From Bacteroidota bacterium (GTDB lineage: Bacteria; Bacteroidota; Bacteroidia; Chitinophagales; Chitinophagaceae), in contig JAGWUV010000009.1 in the NCBI GenBank assembly GCA_028875875.1, positions 1-64,000 of the forward strand: a DNA stretch of 64,000 nucleotides, in the 5' to 3' direction. The first letter of the stretch is position 1, and each line of letters begins with the position of its first letter. The position numbers were made by a program, and so were the translations under genes. Below, in pieces: positions 50,010 to 60,000 of the stretch. The notes below the pieces were generated by a model. That model ran no database searches, was not told where the DNA came from, and saw only the letters and a program-made list of their open reading frames with translations.

Positions 50010-50972
50010 ATGTCAGTTCTAATATTTGTTGATCAGTCTGAAGGACACATCAAAAAATCATCTTTCGAAATATTGACCTACGGTGCACAGCTCGCCACAC
50101 AATTAGGCGTTGCTGCACAGGCACTTGTTGCGGGTACTGTTGCTGACGACCTGAGTGCATTGGGCAAATATGGCGTAACTAAAGTTTTACATGCACCCGC
50201 AGAGGCACTCAACCATGTAGATTCACAAATGTATGCTCAACTGGTGGCTACAGTCGCAACAACACAAAACGCATCAGTAATCATTTTTTCACACAACCAA
50301 ACCGGCAAAGCGGTTGCCGGCCGTGTAGCTGCAAAACTAAAAGCCGGATTGGTAACAGGTGCAGTAGCATTACCCGATACTACCAGTGGTTTTGTAGTGA
50401 AAAGAACCGTATTTAGTGGAAAAGCCTTTGCCAATGTAAACATCCTATCAGCCGTTAAAGTTATCTCTGTAAACCCGAATAGTTTTCATGTAACGGCAAC
50501 AGAAGGAAAAACAGCAGAAGTTGAAACCATTGAAATTGCAGCTACTCCTAAAATAAAAGTTACGGCTGTAAACAAAGTAAGTGGCGATGTTCCATTAACA
50601 GAAGCTGAAATTGTAGTAAGTGGTGGCCGTGGTTTGAAAGGCCCTGAGAATTGGGGAATGCTGGAAGACCTTGCCAAAGTATTACATGCTGCTACTGCCT
50701 GTAGCAGGCCTGTAGCAGACAGCCATTGGAGACCTCACCATGAACATGTGGGACAAACAGGCTTTCAAATTGCACCTAACCTATATATTGCCATTGGTAT
50801 TTCAGGAGCCATACAGCATCTGGCTGGTGTGAATAGAAGTAAGGTGATTGTAGTCATCAATAAAGACCCCGAAGCACCATTCTTTAAAGCCGCGGATTAC
50901 GGTATAGTGGGTGATGCTTTCGAAGTAATTCCACAATTAACGGCAGAAATTAAAAAGATGAAAGGAATATAA
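50010..50972 (+). CDS. etfA: Electron transfer flavoprotein subunit alpha
   Basis: This is the 320-residue FAD-binding ETF subunit. It begins [20 protein letters not shown]. The FAD domain near residue 200 contains [30 protein letters not shown]-type segments, then [39 protein letters not shown] and [22 protein letters not shown], all standard for EtfA. Upstream in-frame codons to 49923 overlap etfB and are not used. A strong terminator follows 23 bases after the stop. The dehydrogenase partners and ETF:quinone oxidoreductase are not in the window. Confidence 0.95.
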   Translation: MSVLIFVDQSEGHIKKSSFEILTYGAQLATQLGVAAQALVAGTVADDLSALGKYGVTKVLHAPAEALNHVDSQMYAQLVATVATTQNASVIIFSHNQTGKAVAGRVAAKLKAGLVTGAVALPDTTSGFVVKRTVFSGKAFANVNILSAVKVISVNPNSFHVTATEGKTAEVETIEIAATPKIKVTAVNKVSGDVPLTEAEIVVSGGRGLKGPENWGMLEDLAKVLHAATACSRPVADSHWRPHHEHVGQTGFQIAPNLYIAIGISGAIQHLAGVNRSKVIVVINKDPEAPFFKAADYGIVGDAFEVIPQLTAEIKKMKGI

Positions 50973-50994
50973 TTTCCTTCACTTTCAATAATCA

Positions 50995-51030
50995 AAACCC
51001 ATATCTTGTAACCTCAGGATATGGGTTTTT
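50995..51030 (+). terminator. Terminator after etfBA
   Basis: AAACCCATATC (50995-51005) and GATATGGGTTT (51018-51028) form a perfect 11-bp stem with a 12-base loop and a T run. Confidence 0.92.
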
Positions 51031-51187
51031 CATTGCCCTCTCCGTTTCTGAAACAAGACCAGTTAAATTATAAATCAGAATTTTCGGTCACCTGCATCTC
51101 CCCTTTCAAAAGATTCACATCATAATTTCAGCAAACCAAAAAGGGCTGCATGTTTATGTAGCATTTTGATTTATTTTCGTGTGCGAT

Positions 51188-51781
51188 ATGAAGAAGATAG
51201 AACTGGAAATAGTTGCCTTATCTCACAGTATTACACAAACGCATTCGTATGCCGTTGTTCTGGGAGAAGTGAATGGCTTACGCAGATTGCCAATAGTAAT
51301 TGGAGGCTTTGAAGCACAGGCAATTGCCGTTGCATTGGAAAGAATGCAACCGAGCCGTCCGTTAACTCATGACCTCATGAAGAATTTCATGAATGCTTTT
51401 AACGTAGAGCTTCAGGAAATCATCATCAACGATCTCCAGGAAGGAATTTTCTATTCTAAACTTGTTTGCTTTACAGAACACGATACAGTAGAAATTGACA
51501 GCAGAACCAGTGATGCGTTAGCTTTGGCCGTTCGTTTTGGCTGCCCTATTTATACTTACGAGCACATTATCGAAAGTGCTGGCATTTTGATGGATGATAC
51601 GTCCGGTAAAAAGAAAAAAGCGGAGGCAGTTGGTGTAGAAGAACCTGCTGCATCCGGTACTACAGAAGATCTAAGCAATATGAGCCTTGAAGAACTGCAA
51701 AACTTATTGAACGAGGTTTTGGAGCATGAAGATTATATCAGGGCCATTGCTATAAGGGATGAGATCAATAAACGAAAATAA
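51188..51781 (+). CDS. Bifunctional nuclease family protein (DUF151) with UVR motif
   Basis: This is a 197-residue protein with an N-terminal DUF151 (bifunctional DNase/RNase-like) domain, residues 1-135: LSHSITQTHSYAVVLGEVNGLRRLPIVIGGFEAQAIAVALER is the family start, and SRTSDALALAVRFGCPIYTYE the conserved end. A linker rich in Lys, Glu and Ala leads to a C-terminal UvrB/UvrC motif (residues 162-197, LSNMSLEELQNLLNEVLEHEDYIRAIAIRDEINKR). A GTG at 51179 is possible; the ATG at 51188 is preferred. A TATTTTCG box at 51172-51179 suggests a very short leader. In vivo role is unclear. Confidence 0.88.
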   Translation: MKKIELEIVALSHSITQTHSYAVVLGEVNGLRRLPIVIGGFEAQAIAVALERMQPSRPLTHDLMKNFMNAFNVELQEIIINDLQEGIFYSKLVCFTEHDTVEIDSRTSDALALAVRFGCPIYTYEHIIESAGILMDDTSGKKKKAEAVGVEEPAASGTTEDLSNMSLEELQNLLNEVLEHEDYIRAIAIRDEINKRK

Positions 51782-51815
51782 GAACCTCATTTTTCATTTC
51801 GTAATGCTGTAAGCC

Positions 51816-52658
51816 GTGGTAGTTTTCCCCAACGCAAAGATCAATCTCGGACTGAATATTATCAGGAAAAGGGAAGACGGCTATCACGACCTGGAAACAA
51901 TTTTCTATCCTTTATTGATACAAGATATTGTTGAGGTGATTACAAATTCTTCCTCGATAACTAGTAATCAGTCTATTAATTTTTCAGCTACAGGTCTTCC
52001 TGTTAACGGAGATGAGAATAACAATCTCTGTATTAAAGCATACCGTCTTCTTAAAAAAGATTTTCCCACTCTCCCATCGATACAGATGCATTTGCATAAA
52101 ACCATTCCCATGGGTGCCGGCTTGGGCGGCGGGAGCGCTGATGGCGCTTTTGTTTTACGATTATTGAATGAAAAATACCAGTTGGCGCTTACACCACAGC
52201 AGCTAATAGAATATGCTTTGCAGCTGGGAAGTGATTGTCCTTTCTTTATCGTAAACCAACCTTGTTTTGCAACAGGAAGAGGCGAACATATGAAAGCAAT
52301 TACACTAAACCTTTCTGCCTACCATTGCATTATAGTAAATCCGGGTATTCATGTGGCAACGGGATGGGCCTTTTCTCAATTAACGCCCCAAGAACCAATT
52401 CATTCACTGCAGGAATTGATACAAGCTCCTGTGGAAAGCTGGAAAGAAACCATCAGTAACGATTTTGAACAACCCGTTTTCAAACAATATCCTGCAATCG
52501 AAGCTATTAAAAAACAGCTCTACAACGCTGGAGCCGTTTACGCTGCTATGAGTGGCAGTGGTAGCACAGTATTCGGATTATTTGAAAAAGAAAATACACC
52601 AAAGCTGGCTTTCCCTTCCAACTATTTTGTGAGAAGCGTTGATGCAATCTTGCCATAA
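51816..52658 (+). CDS. ispE: 4-diphosphocytidyl-2-C-methyl-D-erythritol kinase
   Basis: This is a 280-residue GHMP kinase of the MEP isoprenoid pathway. The N-terminus FPNAKINLGLNIIRKREDGYHDLETIFYPL holds the substrate-binding Lys. The ATP loop is PMGAGLGGGSADGAFVL near residue 95, and the third GHMP motif AMSGSGSTVFGLF lies near residue 250. There is no ATG; the only reasonable start is the GTG at 51816, which gives the standard length. It lies 34 bases after the nuclease gene. Confidence 0.95.
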   Translation: MVVFPNAKINLGLNIIRKREDGYHDLETIFYPLLIQDIVEVITNSSSITSNQSINFSATGLPVNGDENNNLCIKAYRLLKKDFPTLPSIQMHLHKTIPMGAGLGGGSADGAFVLRLLNEKYQLALTPQQLIEYALQLGSDCPFFIVNQPCFATGRGEHMKAITLNLSAYHCIIVNPGIHVATGWAFSQLTPQEPIHSLQELIQAPVESWKETISNDFEQPVFKQYPAIEAIKKQLYNAGAVYAAMSGSGSTVFGLFEKENTPKLAFPSNYFVRSVDAILP

Positions 52659-52681
52659 GATCAATATATTTACTGATATTC

Positions 52682-53461
52682 ATGCGGCACATGAAACTAA
52701 TGCTTTGGCCATTAAGAATTGTTTACAGCGTTTATGCTTTCATACTTTTTGTTGCACTTATGCTGCTGTCCTTTCCCTTTATTATGGCGGCAACACCTTT
52801 TGGTACCAAAGGAGGCAATTTTATTTATAAAGTTTGTTCAGCCTGGGCTAAAACATGGTACTTGTTCATAGGTATCATTCACAAAGAAATTTATGAGGCC
52901 CCGCACGATCTTTCCAATCAATATATTTTCGTGGCCAACCATATTTCCTATATGGATATTCCTCCCATTGTAGCCACTATTCAGCAACCGGTAAGGGTTT
53001 TAGGAAAATACGAGATGGTGAAGGTTCCGATATTCGGTTGGATCTATAGGGCGGCTGTTATTCTGGTAGACCGGAGAGATGCAGAAAGAAGAGCAAAAAG
53101 TGTTCGTGCTTTAAAATCCGCCATACATAAAGGCATTTCCATTTTTATTTTCCCGGAAGGAACGTTCAATGAAAGTGAGCAACCCTTAAAAAGTTTTTAC
53201 GATGGTGCTTTCAGGCTGGCGATTGAAACACAAACACCTATCAAACCATTATTATTCGTAGACACGAACGAAAGGCTGCACCAAAGCAGTATCTTCTCTC
53301 TTTCTCCGGGCAAGAACAGGGTTGTATTTCTGGAAGAAATAAGCACTTATAGTTATACAATGGAAGACCTCCCCTATTTAAAGCAATTGGTATTTGATAA
53401 GATGGAGGAGGGCCTCCGCCGCTACAGGAAATATACTTCCGATCTTGCAAATTCCAACTAA
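52682..53461 (+). CDS. plsC: 1-acyl-sn-glycerol-3-phosphate acyltransferase
   Basis: This 259-residue membrane-bound acyltransferase makes phosphatidic acid from lysophosphatidic acid. Two N-terminal hydrophobic segments (residues 10-50) precede motif I NHISYMD (H-x4-D), the substrate motif FPEGTFNESEQPL and the region IKPLLFVDTNERL. Length is typical. Starts at 52682 or at the ATG nine bases on (52691) are equally possible. It lies 23 bases after ispE. Other PlsC-like acyltransferases of lipid synthesis cannot be excluded. Confidence 0.9.
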   Translation: MRHMKLMLWPLRIVYSVYAFILFVALMLLSFPFIMAATPFGTKGGNFIYKVCSAWAKTWYLFIGIIHKEIYEAPHDLSNQYIFVANHISYMDIPPIVATIQQPVRVLGKYEMVKVPIFGWIYRAAVILVDRRDAERRAKSVRALKSAIHKGISIFIFPEGTFNESEQPLKSFYDGAFRLAIETQTPIKPLLFVDTNERLHQSSIFSLSPGKNRVVFLEEISTYSYTMEDLPYLKQLVFDKMEEGLRRYRKYTSDLANSN

Positions 53462-53501
53462 TCAATCTGCGTAACGCATGTTATCTTAGCAAAGATTAAA
53501 C

Positions 53502-55988
53502 ATGAATAACAACACTACCGATAACCATCTTTTTGCCACAACAGCAACATTGTATGCCGAAGTGATCATTCCCTTGGCTCTGCCTACCAATTATACATGG
53601 GCCATACCCGAACATTTAAAAGAAGCGGTACAACCCGGTATTCGTGTAGAAGTGCAGCTACGCAACAAAAAATATGCAGGTATCATTAAAACACTGCATC
53701 AGCAAAAGCCGGAAGCCTTTGCCCCGAAGGATTTATTAAATGTATTGGATGAAGAACCGCTGGTATATCCAACACAATTACAGTTCTGGCAATGGATAGC
53801 ACAATATTATTTATGCTCTGAAGGTGAAGTGATGCAAGCAGCTGTTCCTTCCAATCTTAAATTATCCAGTGAAAGTATTTTGATATGGAATGAAGAATAC
53901 GGCATTGATTTTTCTGACCTGAATGATGAAGAATACCTTGTAGCCGAAGCCCTGGAAGTAAAGAAAGAATTGCGTTTAAGCGAAGTACAACAATTATTGG
54001 ATGCATCGCATGTGTATCCTGTAATCAAGAAGCTGATCGATAAACAGGTTTGTTTTATCTGGGAGGAATTGAAAGAAAAATATAAACCTAAAACAGAGAC
54101 CTTTATTGTTCTTCACCCCGATTATCACAATGAAGAGAAACTGGAAAAACTGCTGAATGAATGGAGCCGGGCACCTAAACAAATGGAATTATTACTGGCC
54201 TACCTGCACCTGATCAAAACATCAGGAGAGGTTACTCAATCTGAATTACTTAAAAAAGCAAATGCCAGTAACGCACAACTCAAGGGCCTGATTGAAAAGG
54301 AAATACTTAAGGCGGAGAAAAGATCTACAGACAGGATCAAATCATTACCTAAAAACCTGGTAATTGATTTTGAATTATCCGAAGCACAACAAAAAGCTTA
54401 TGATAATATTCAAACGATCTTTAACACCAAACAAGTTTGCCTTTTGCATGGCGTTACCGCCAGTGGAAAAACCCAACTATATATTAAGCTGATAGAACAG
54501 TCCATCAAACAAGGTAAACAGGTATTATACCTCTTACCCGAAATAGCACTAACGGCACAGATTATACGAAGGCTGCAAAAACATTTTGGAGGATATATTG
54601 CGATCTATCATTCCAAATTCAATCCCAATGAGCGTGTTGAAATATGGAATAAAATTAAAAGCGGCGAAACTAAAGTAGTACTTGGCGCAAGATCTTCTCT
54701 CCTATTGCCTTTCAAAGAATTAGGCTTGGTGATCGCGGATGAAGAACATGATGCCAGTTATAAACAACAAGATCCTGCCCCACGTTATCATGCAAGAGAT
54801 GCAGCCGTATATTATGCCTCTTTGTTTAATGCGAAAGTTTTATTAGGCAGCGCTACCCCTTCGATAGAAAGTTATTACAACTGCCTGCAACAAAAATATG
54901 GACTAGTTACGCTCACAGAGAGATTCGGCAACGTAGAACTTCCTTCTATTGAGCTGGTGGATGTAAAAAAACTGATGCCGAAAGATAAGAGCAAAGTGGC
55001 TTTTACACCAGCCTTAACAGAAGCAATTCAAACCTCGTTGCAGCAACACAAACAAGTGATCCTATTCCAAAACAGGCGTGGCTATTCGCCCTATCAGATA
55101 TGCAATACTTGCGGATGGATACCGCATTGTAAGAATTGTGATGTAACCTTAACTTATCATAAAGCCAAACATACTTTAAGTTGCCATTATTGTGGCACCG
55201 CTTATCCCGTGATCAACACCTGTGCCGCATGTGGTAGTCATAACTTTACTCAAAAGAATTTTGGCACAGAAAAAATAGAAGAACTGCTGTCAGAACAATT
55301 TCCTGAAGCGCATATTGCCAGAATGGATTATGATACTGTGAAAGGCAAGAACGATCACGATAACCTTATTAAACTGTTTGAACAACAACGCATAGATGTA
55401 TTGGTAGGAACACAAATGGTAGTAAAGGGGTTAGATTTTGAACATGTAAATCTTGTTGGCATCATTGATGCAGATGGCATTTTGAACTTCACTGATTTTC
55501 GTGTGAATGAACGGGCTTTTCAATTGATGGAACAGGTAAGCGGAAGAGCCGGCAGAAAAGATGGCAAAGGAAAAGTATTGATACAGGTGAGCAATACCCA
55601 TCATCCTGTATTACAATTTGTAAAAGAACACGATTACCAACAACTGTTCAATTACGAGATACAAAGCAGGCAGTTGTATCAGTACCCGCCATTCTTCCGT
55701 TTGATTGTTCTTACATTTAAACATAAGGAAAAACATATTGCCGAAGAAGCAGCGAACCTGATGATGCATGGATTGAAGACCAACTTTGCGAACTATTTAA
55801 ACGGGCCCGCACAACCTGTAGTTGACCGTGTTCGTAATCAATACCTTTGGGAGATCATGATAAAATTACCTAAAGATGCCGCACTGATTCAGCAATGTAA
55901 AAGAGAAATACTACAACAAACAGCCATCATTCAATCCAATAAAAATTATCGCAGCGTAAGTATTGTACCAGACGTTGATCCGATATAA
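53502..55988 (+). CDS. priA: Primosomal protein N' (replication restart helicase PriA)
   Basis: This is an 828-residue superfamily-2 helicase that reloads the replisome at stalled forks. The N-terminal 3'-DNA-binding domain starts AEVIIPLALPTNYTWAIPEHL. Walker A is LLHGVTASGKTQLYIKL near residue 325 and the DEAH box VIADEEHDASYKQQD. Eight zinc-binding Cys lie in ICNTCGWIPHCKNCDVTL, LSCHYCGTAYP and NTCAACGSH. Motif V and VI regions are VLVGTQMVVKGLDFEHV and QLMEQVSGRAGRKDGKG. Length is typical for Bacteroidota. A TATCTTAG box just upstream may be the promoter. Confidence 0.97.
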   Translation: MNNNTTDNHLFATTATLYAEVIIPLALPTNYTWAIPEHLKEAVQPGIRVEVQLRNKKYAGIIKTLHQQKPEAFAPKDLLNVLDEEPLVYPTQLQFWQWIAQYYLCSEGEVMQAAVPSNLKLSSESILIWNEEYGIDFSDLNDEEYLVAEALEVKKELRLSEVQQLLDASHVYPVIKKLIDKQVCFIWEELKEKYKPKTETFIVLHPDYHNEEKLEKLLNEWSRAPKQMELLLAYLHLIKTSGEVTQSELLKKANASNAQLKGLIEKEILKAEKRSTDRIKSLPKNLVIDFELSEAQQKAYDNIQTIFNTKQVCLLHGVTASGKTQLYIKLIEQSIKQGKQVLYLLPEIALTAQIIRRLQKHFGGYIAIYHSKFNPNERVEIWNKIKSGETKVVLGARSSLLLPFKELGLVIADEEHDASYKQQDPAPRYHARDAAVYYASLFNAKVLLGSATPSIESYYNCLQQKYGLVTLTERFGNVELPSIELVDVKKLMPKDKSKVAFTPALTEAIQTSLQQHKQVILFQNRRGYSPYQICNTCGWIPHCKNCDVTLTYHKAKHTLSCHYCGTAYPVINTCAACGSHNFTQKNFGTEKIEELLSEQFPEAHIARMDYDTVKGKNDHDNLIKLFEQQRIDVLVGTQMVVKGLDFEHVNLVGIIDADGILNFTDFRVNERAFQLMEQVSGRAGRKDGKGKVLIQVSNTHHPVLQFVKEHDYQQLFNYEIQSRQLYQYPPFFRLIVLTFKHKEKHIAEEAANLMMHGLKTNFANYLNGPAQPVVDRVRNQYLWEIMIKLPKDAALIQQCKREILQQTAIIQSNKNYRSVSIVPDVDPI

Positions 55989-56012
55989 AAGACGAATAAA
56001 GCAGAACAGCTT

Positions 56013-57023
56013 ATGAATATCCAGGAAAATATTTCATTGAAACCATTCAACACTTTTGGTATTGATGTTATAGCAAAAGTATTTACAACATTTTCTTCGA
56101 AGGAAGAATTAACAGATGTACTCAATACCTATCAAAAAAATCCACTGCTTATTTTAGGTGGTGGCAGCAATATTCTTTTCACTAAAAACTTTGATGGGCT
56201 TGTTTTAAAAAATGAATTGAAAGGCATTGAACTTGTAAAAGAAGATGATGAATATTACTATGTAAAAGCAGCGGCCGGAGAGGTATGGCATGAGTTTGTG
56301 CTGCATTGTTTGGAACACAATTATGCGGGCATTGAAAACCTTAGCCTCATTCCCGGCAATGTAGGTGCCAGTCCTATGCAGAACATTGGCGCTTATGGTG
56401 TTGAGATAAAAGATGTGTTTTATGAACTGGAAGCTTATCATATTCAAAGCCATGCTATACAAACCTTTGGCTTGAAGGATTGCGAATTCGGATACAGGGA
56501 AAGTGTGTTCAAAAGAAAATTCAAAGACCAGTTCATCATTCTTAATGTAACTTATAAATTAAGAAAGCAACCTGTGTTTCATACCTCATATGGAGCAATT
56601 GAAAAAGAGCTGGAGAAAATGAGTGTAAAAGAATTATCTATTAAGGCCATTTCACAAGCAGTTATCAATATCAGGAGCAGTAAACTACCTGATCCTAAAG
56701 TAGTTGGCAATGCAGGTAGCTTCTTCAAAAATCCAATAGTATCAAAATTCCGCTGGCATGTAATATGGGAAGAATATAGGGATATACCCTATTACACATC
56801 AGATAATTATCATTATAAAATCCCCGCAGCCTGGTTAATAGAACAATGCGGATGGAAAGGTTACAGGAGAAATGATATAGGCTGCAATCCTTTACAGCCG
56901 CTGGTTCTGGTGAACTACGGAAATGCCACTGGAAATGAAATTATAGAATTAAGCGAACAGATCATTCAATCTGTTAAGCAGAAATTTGGTATTGAACTGG
57001 AGAAGGAAGTTAACATCATCTGA
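56013..57023 (+). CDS. murB: UDP-N-acetylenolpyruvoylglucosamine reductase
   Basis: This is a 336-residue FAD enzyme reducing UDP-GlcNAc-enolpyruvate to UDP-MurNAc with NADPH. It has LILGGGSNILFTKNF near residue 45, ENLSLIPGNVGASPMQNIGAYGVEI near residue 110, the catalytic-site segment FGYRESVFKRKFKDQ, and GNAGSFFKNPIVS with the catalytic Ser. The C-terminus contains AAWLIEQCGWKG. Length matches type I (E. coli-like) MurB. It starts 24 bases after priA. Its last eight bases overlap the 3' end of the convergent giant gene. Confidence 0.96.
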   Translation: MNIQENISLKPFNTFGIDVIAKVFTTFSSKEELTDVLNTYQKNPLLILGGGSNILFTKNFDGLVLKNELKGIELVKEDDEYYYVKAAAGEVWHEFVLHCLEHNYAGIENLSLIPGNVGASPMQNIGAYGVEIKDVFYELEAYHIQSHAIQTFGLKDCEFGYRESVFKRKFKDQFIILNVTYKLRKQPVFHTSYGAIEKELEKMSVKELSIKAISQAVINIRSSKLPDPKVVGNAGSFFKNPIVSKFRWHVIWEEYRDIPYYTSDNYHYKIPAAWLIEQCGWKGYRRNDIGCNPLQPLVLVNYGNATGNEIIELSEQIIQSVKQKFGIELEKEVNII

Positions 57024-60000
57024 TGATGGTCACCGAGCCACTCATTGTTTGCCTGCCATTCCCCGGGTTGATGACATAATAATATGTTCCAACAGGCAAA
57101 GGTGAACCGTTATAAGTTCCATCCCACTGTACATCATAACCCGTAGCACTGAATAATAACTGGCCGTAACGGTTAAACACGGAAACTTTTGCCCCTGGAT
57201 AATCGTTCAGGTATCGGATCATCCAGGTATCGTTAATGCCATCCCCGTTAGGAGAGAATGCATTAGGAATGATTGGCGTTTTCAACATCTTCACAAAAAC
57301 GGTATCTGTAGTTATACAGCCTCCTTTCCCGGTAATGGATAACCGATAGGTAATATCATCCAATGGTGTAGTAGTTGGAACCAGGACAGTATCAGTATTC
57401 AAATACAAACTTGGCGACCATTGATATACTGGTGCCGGAGGGCCATCTATCCAAAAAAATATTGGCTGCAACATGGCACTGTTTCCTTGCAGCACATTCA
57501 CTCGATGTGGTAAGATCAATACCGGGTAAGGATCAACAATTACAGAATTCGAAGCCGTATCGCTCACACAGCCTTTGGCATCGAAAATATAAAGACTGGT
57601 TACAAAAGTTCCTGAATCGGCAAATTGTCTTGAGGTATTTGGAAGCGATGCAAAAACACTTTGAGAAAGATCCCAATGCCATGACACTATAGAATCTGTA
57701 AAGCCTGTTGTAGCATCATAAAAATGAATACTGTCGCCCCTGCAAACTTCGCTTCTGTCTGTTGTAAATGAAGCCTTGGGCTGAGGATAAATATTACTGA
57801 ACATCTTATCTAATGAATCTACACACCCATCCTTACTTGTTACAATTAATTCAACCGGGTATGCTCCTAAAGCTGAATACTGGTGTACCGGGTTTTTAAG
57901 CAACGATTGTTCGCTTTGGCTTCCATCTGAAAACTTCCATACATAGGTGAACAAGTTTTGTGATTGGTCGGCTATTTGCGAAGAATCGTAAAAACGGGCA
58001 TGCCCATCGGGAAGACAAACAGCATTAGGCACACCAAACGATACAACGGGCAAAGGATGTACGATAATATTTTTTGCAGTTGGAGAACTGACGCAACCGC
58101 TATCGGTTGTTACCACCAGTGAGACCGTGTAATTTCCATACGCAGCATATTGCTTAGGGAAAGGAAGGCTATCACTCCGTGTTTGAGTAGTTTGATCACC
58201 AAACTGCCAATCCCATTTTTGTATTTTACTAAAATTAGCTGCGGAACTATCTATGAAGAGAATATCATTTTTCTCACATTTCGGATTAGCTACCCCCCAT
58301 TTTGCTTGCGGTGAAGGCCAAACGGTTAATACCTGGTAAGCTGAATCACGGCAACCTGCACTGGATACATACAAAGCCATCACAGAATCTTTTCCAACAC
58401 CAGCCTGCACTGGGTTAATGAGGCCAGTTGCACTAATACCTTTTCCTACATAACTAAACACACCCAATTGTATGTTATTTATTTCAATCGCTTCGGTTAT
58501 TTGTCTGGCAGAAGCATCATAACATATTCCAGGTAAGGTTGTGAATTGCACAACAGGACTTGAGGTTAATGTAATCACTGTATCTTTTGAAGATACACAG
58601 GTAATACCTGAAAAAGCCATGTAATGTATCGTCACGTTTTTAGTAGCAGTATTGAAGTTTTTATACAAATGCGTATAAATATCATTGAACGAAGGATTAG
58701 CAACAGAATCATATACCAAAGGTTCGTTGCTGTAATCCCAATAGATCTTAACGGCTGTAATATTGCCAAAATCAACGGTAGATAAATTTTGAATTTTCAC
58801 TGAATCATTACTGCACTTTGTACCTGTATTTAACAATGAGAAGGCAGCCTTAGGTATGGCTCCGTTCACGATGAAGTTTTGTGTTAAACTATCGCTACAA
58901 CCGTTGGCCGAGGTGACCTGTAGCGCCACTTTATAATAACCACTTTGATTATAACGATGTTTCGGATTTTGAAGAATAGAAGTATCTGGATTACCTATGC
59001 CAGCAGTCGCATCACCAAAATTCCAATGATAGGTAAACCCAGTCGACTGGTCTGCAATAGAAGATGTATCGGCAAACTGTGCGTAGGCATCACTTAAACA
59101 TACTTCCGGTAAAATAAAACCTGGCTTTGGCAAAGGATGTACCGCAATATTTTGAGCAGCTGTATCGCTCTTACAGCCCAGGCTCGACTGCACAGCTAAC
59201 TTCACAGGATAGCTACCCCAGGAACTATAGGTTGTTGTGAAAGTATCCCTGTTATAAACATCTCTTACAGAACCATTGACAATCCAATACCAATGTGTTA
59301 AAGTATCTAAACTTGCAGTAGATTGGTCAAACACACGAATCGTATGCTTTTCACAACTAGGATTATTATAACCAAACTTAGCAACAGGTAGTGGATTTAC
59401 GATTAGTGTATCCTGCGGAAGTTTAAGGCTATTGGATACACTAGTAACACAACTATTGGAATCAGTAACAGATTGCACTGCATAGATTGTATTGGAAGAA
59501 AGTGTTGGGGTATAAAAAGAAGCTGTATCCTTGGCAGTAGTTAAGGTTTGCGTGCTAACACCATTCGCCATCCCATAAGTGATAGTAAATGGCGCAGTAC
59601 CCAATAGACTAAAATTTACTTTTCTGTTGTCACCATAACAAACAGTATCCATCGGTTTTACAAAAGCTAACGTAGGCAAGGGATGAACTATTACTGAAAC
59701 ACTATCAACAGATGTTCCGCAACCATTAATGTTCGCAGTTAAAAAATACATGCCGGAATTAGCATAGGTAGGGTTTGCAATCACAGGATTATACACAGTA
59801 CTGGTAAAACCATTTGGCCCCGTCCACTGATAAGAGGCATCCGTAATTTTTGTAGCCAGCAGTTGTATGTTATTGCCAAAACAACTGATGGATGCGACGG
59901 ATGGACTTGTTTTCACAGTTGAATAATTAGAAAAATAACCTAACCTTGATCCTGTACTGGTACCTCCATTCAAGAACCCAAGATGGAACAAGCCTGTTGT

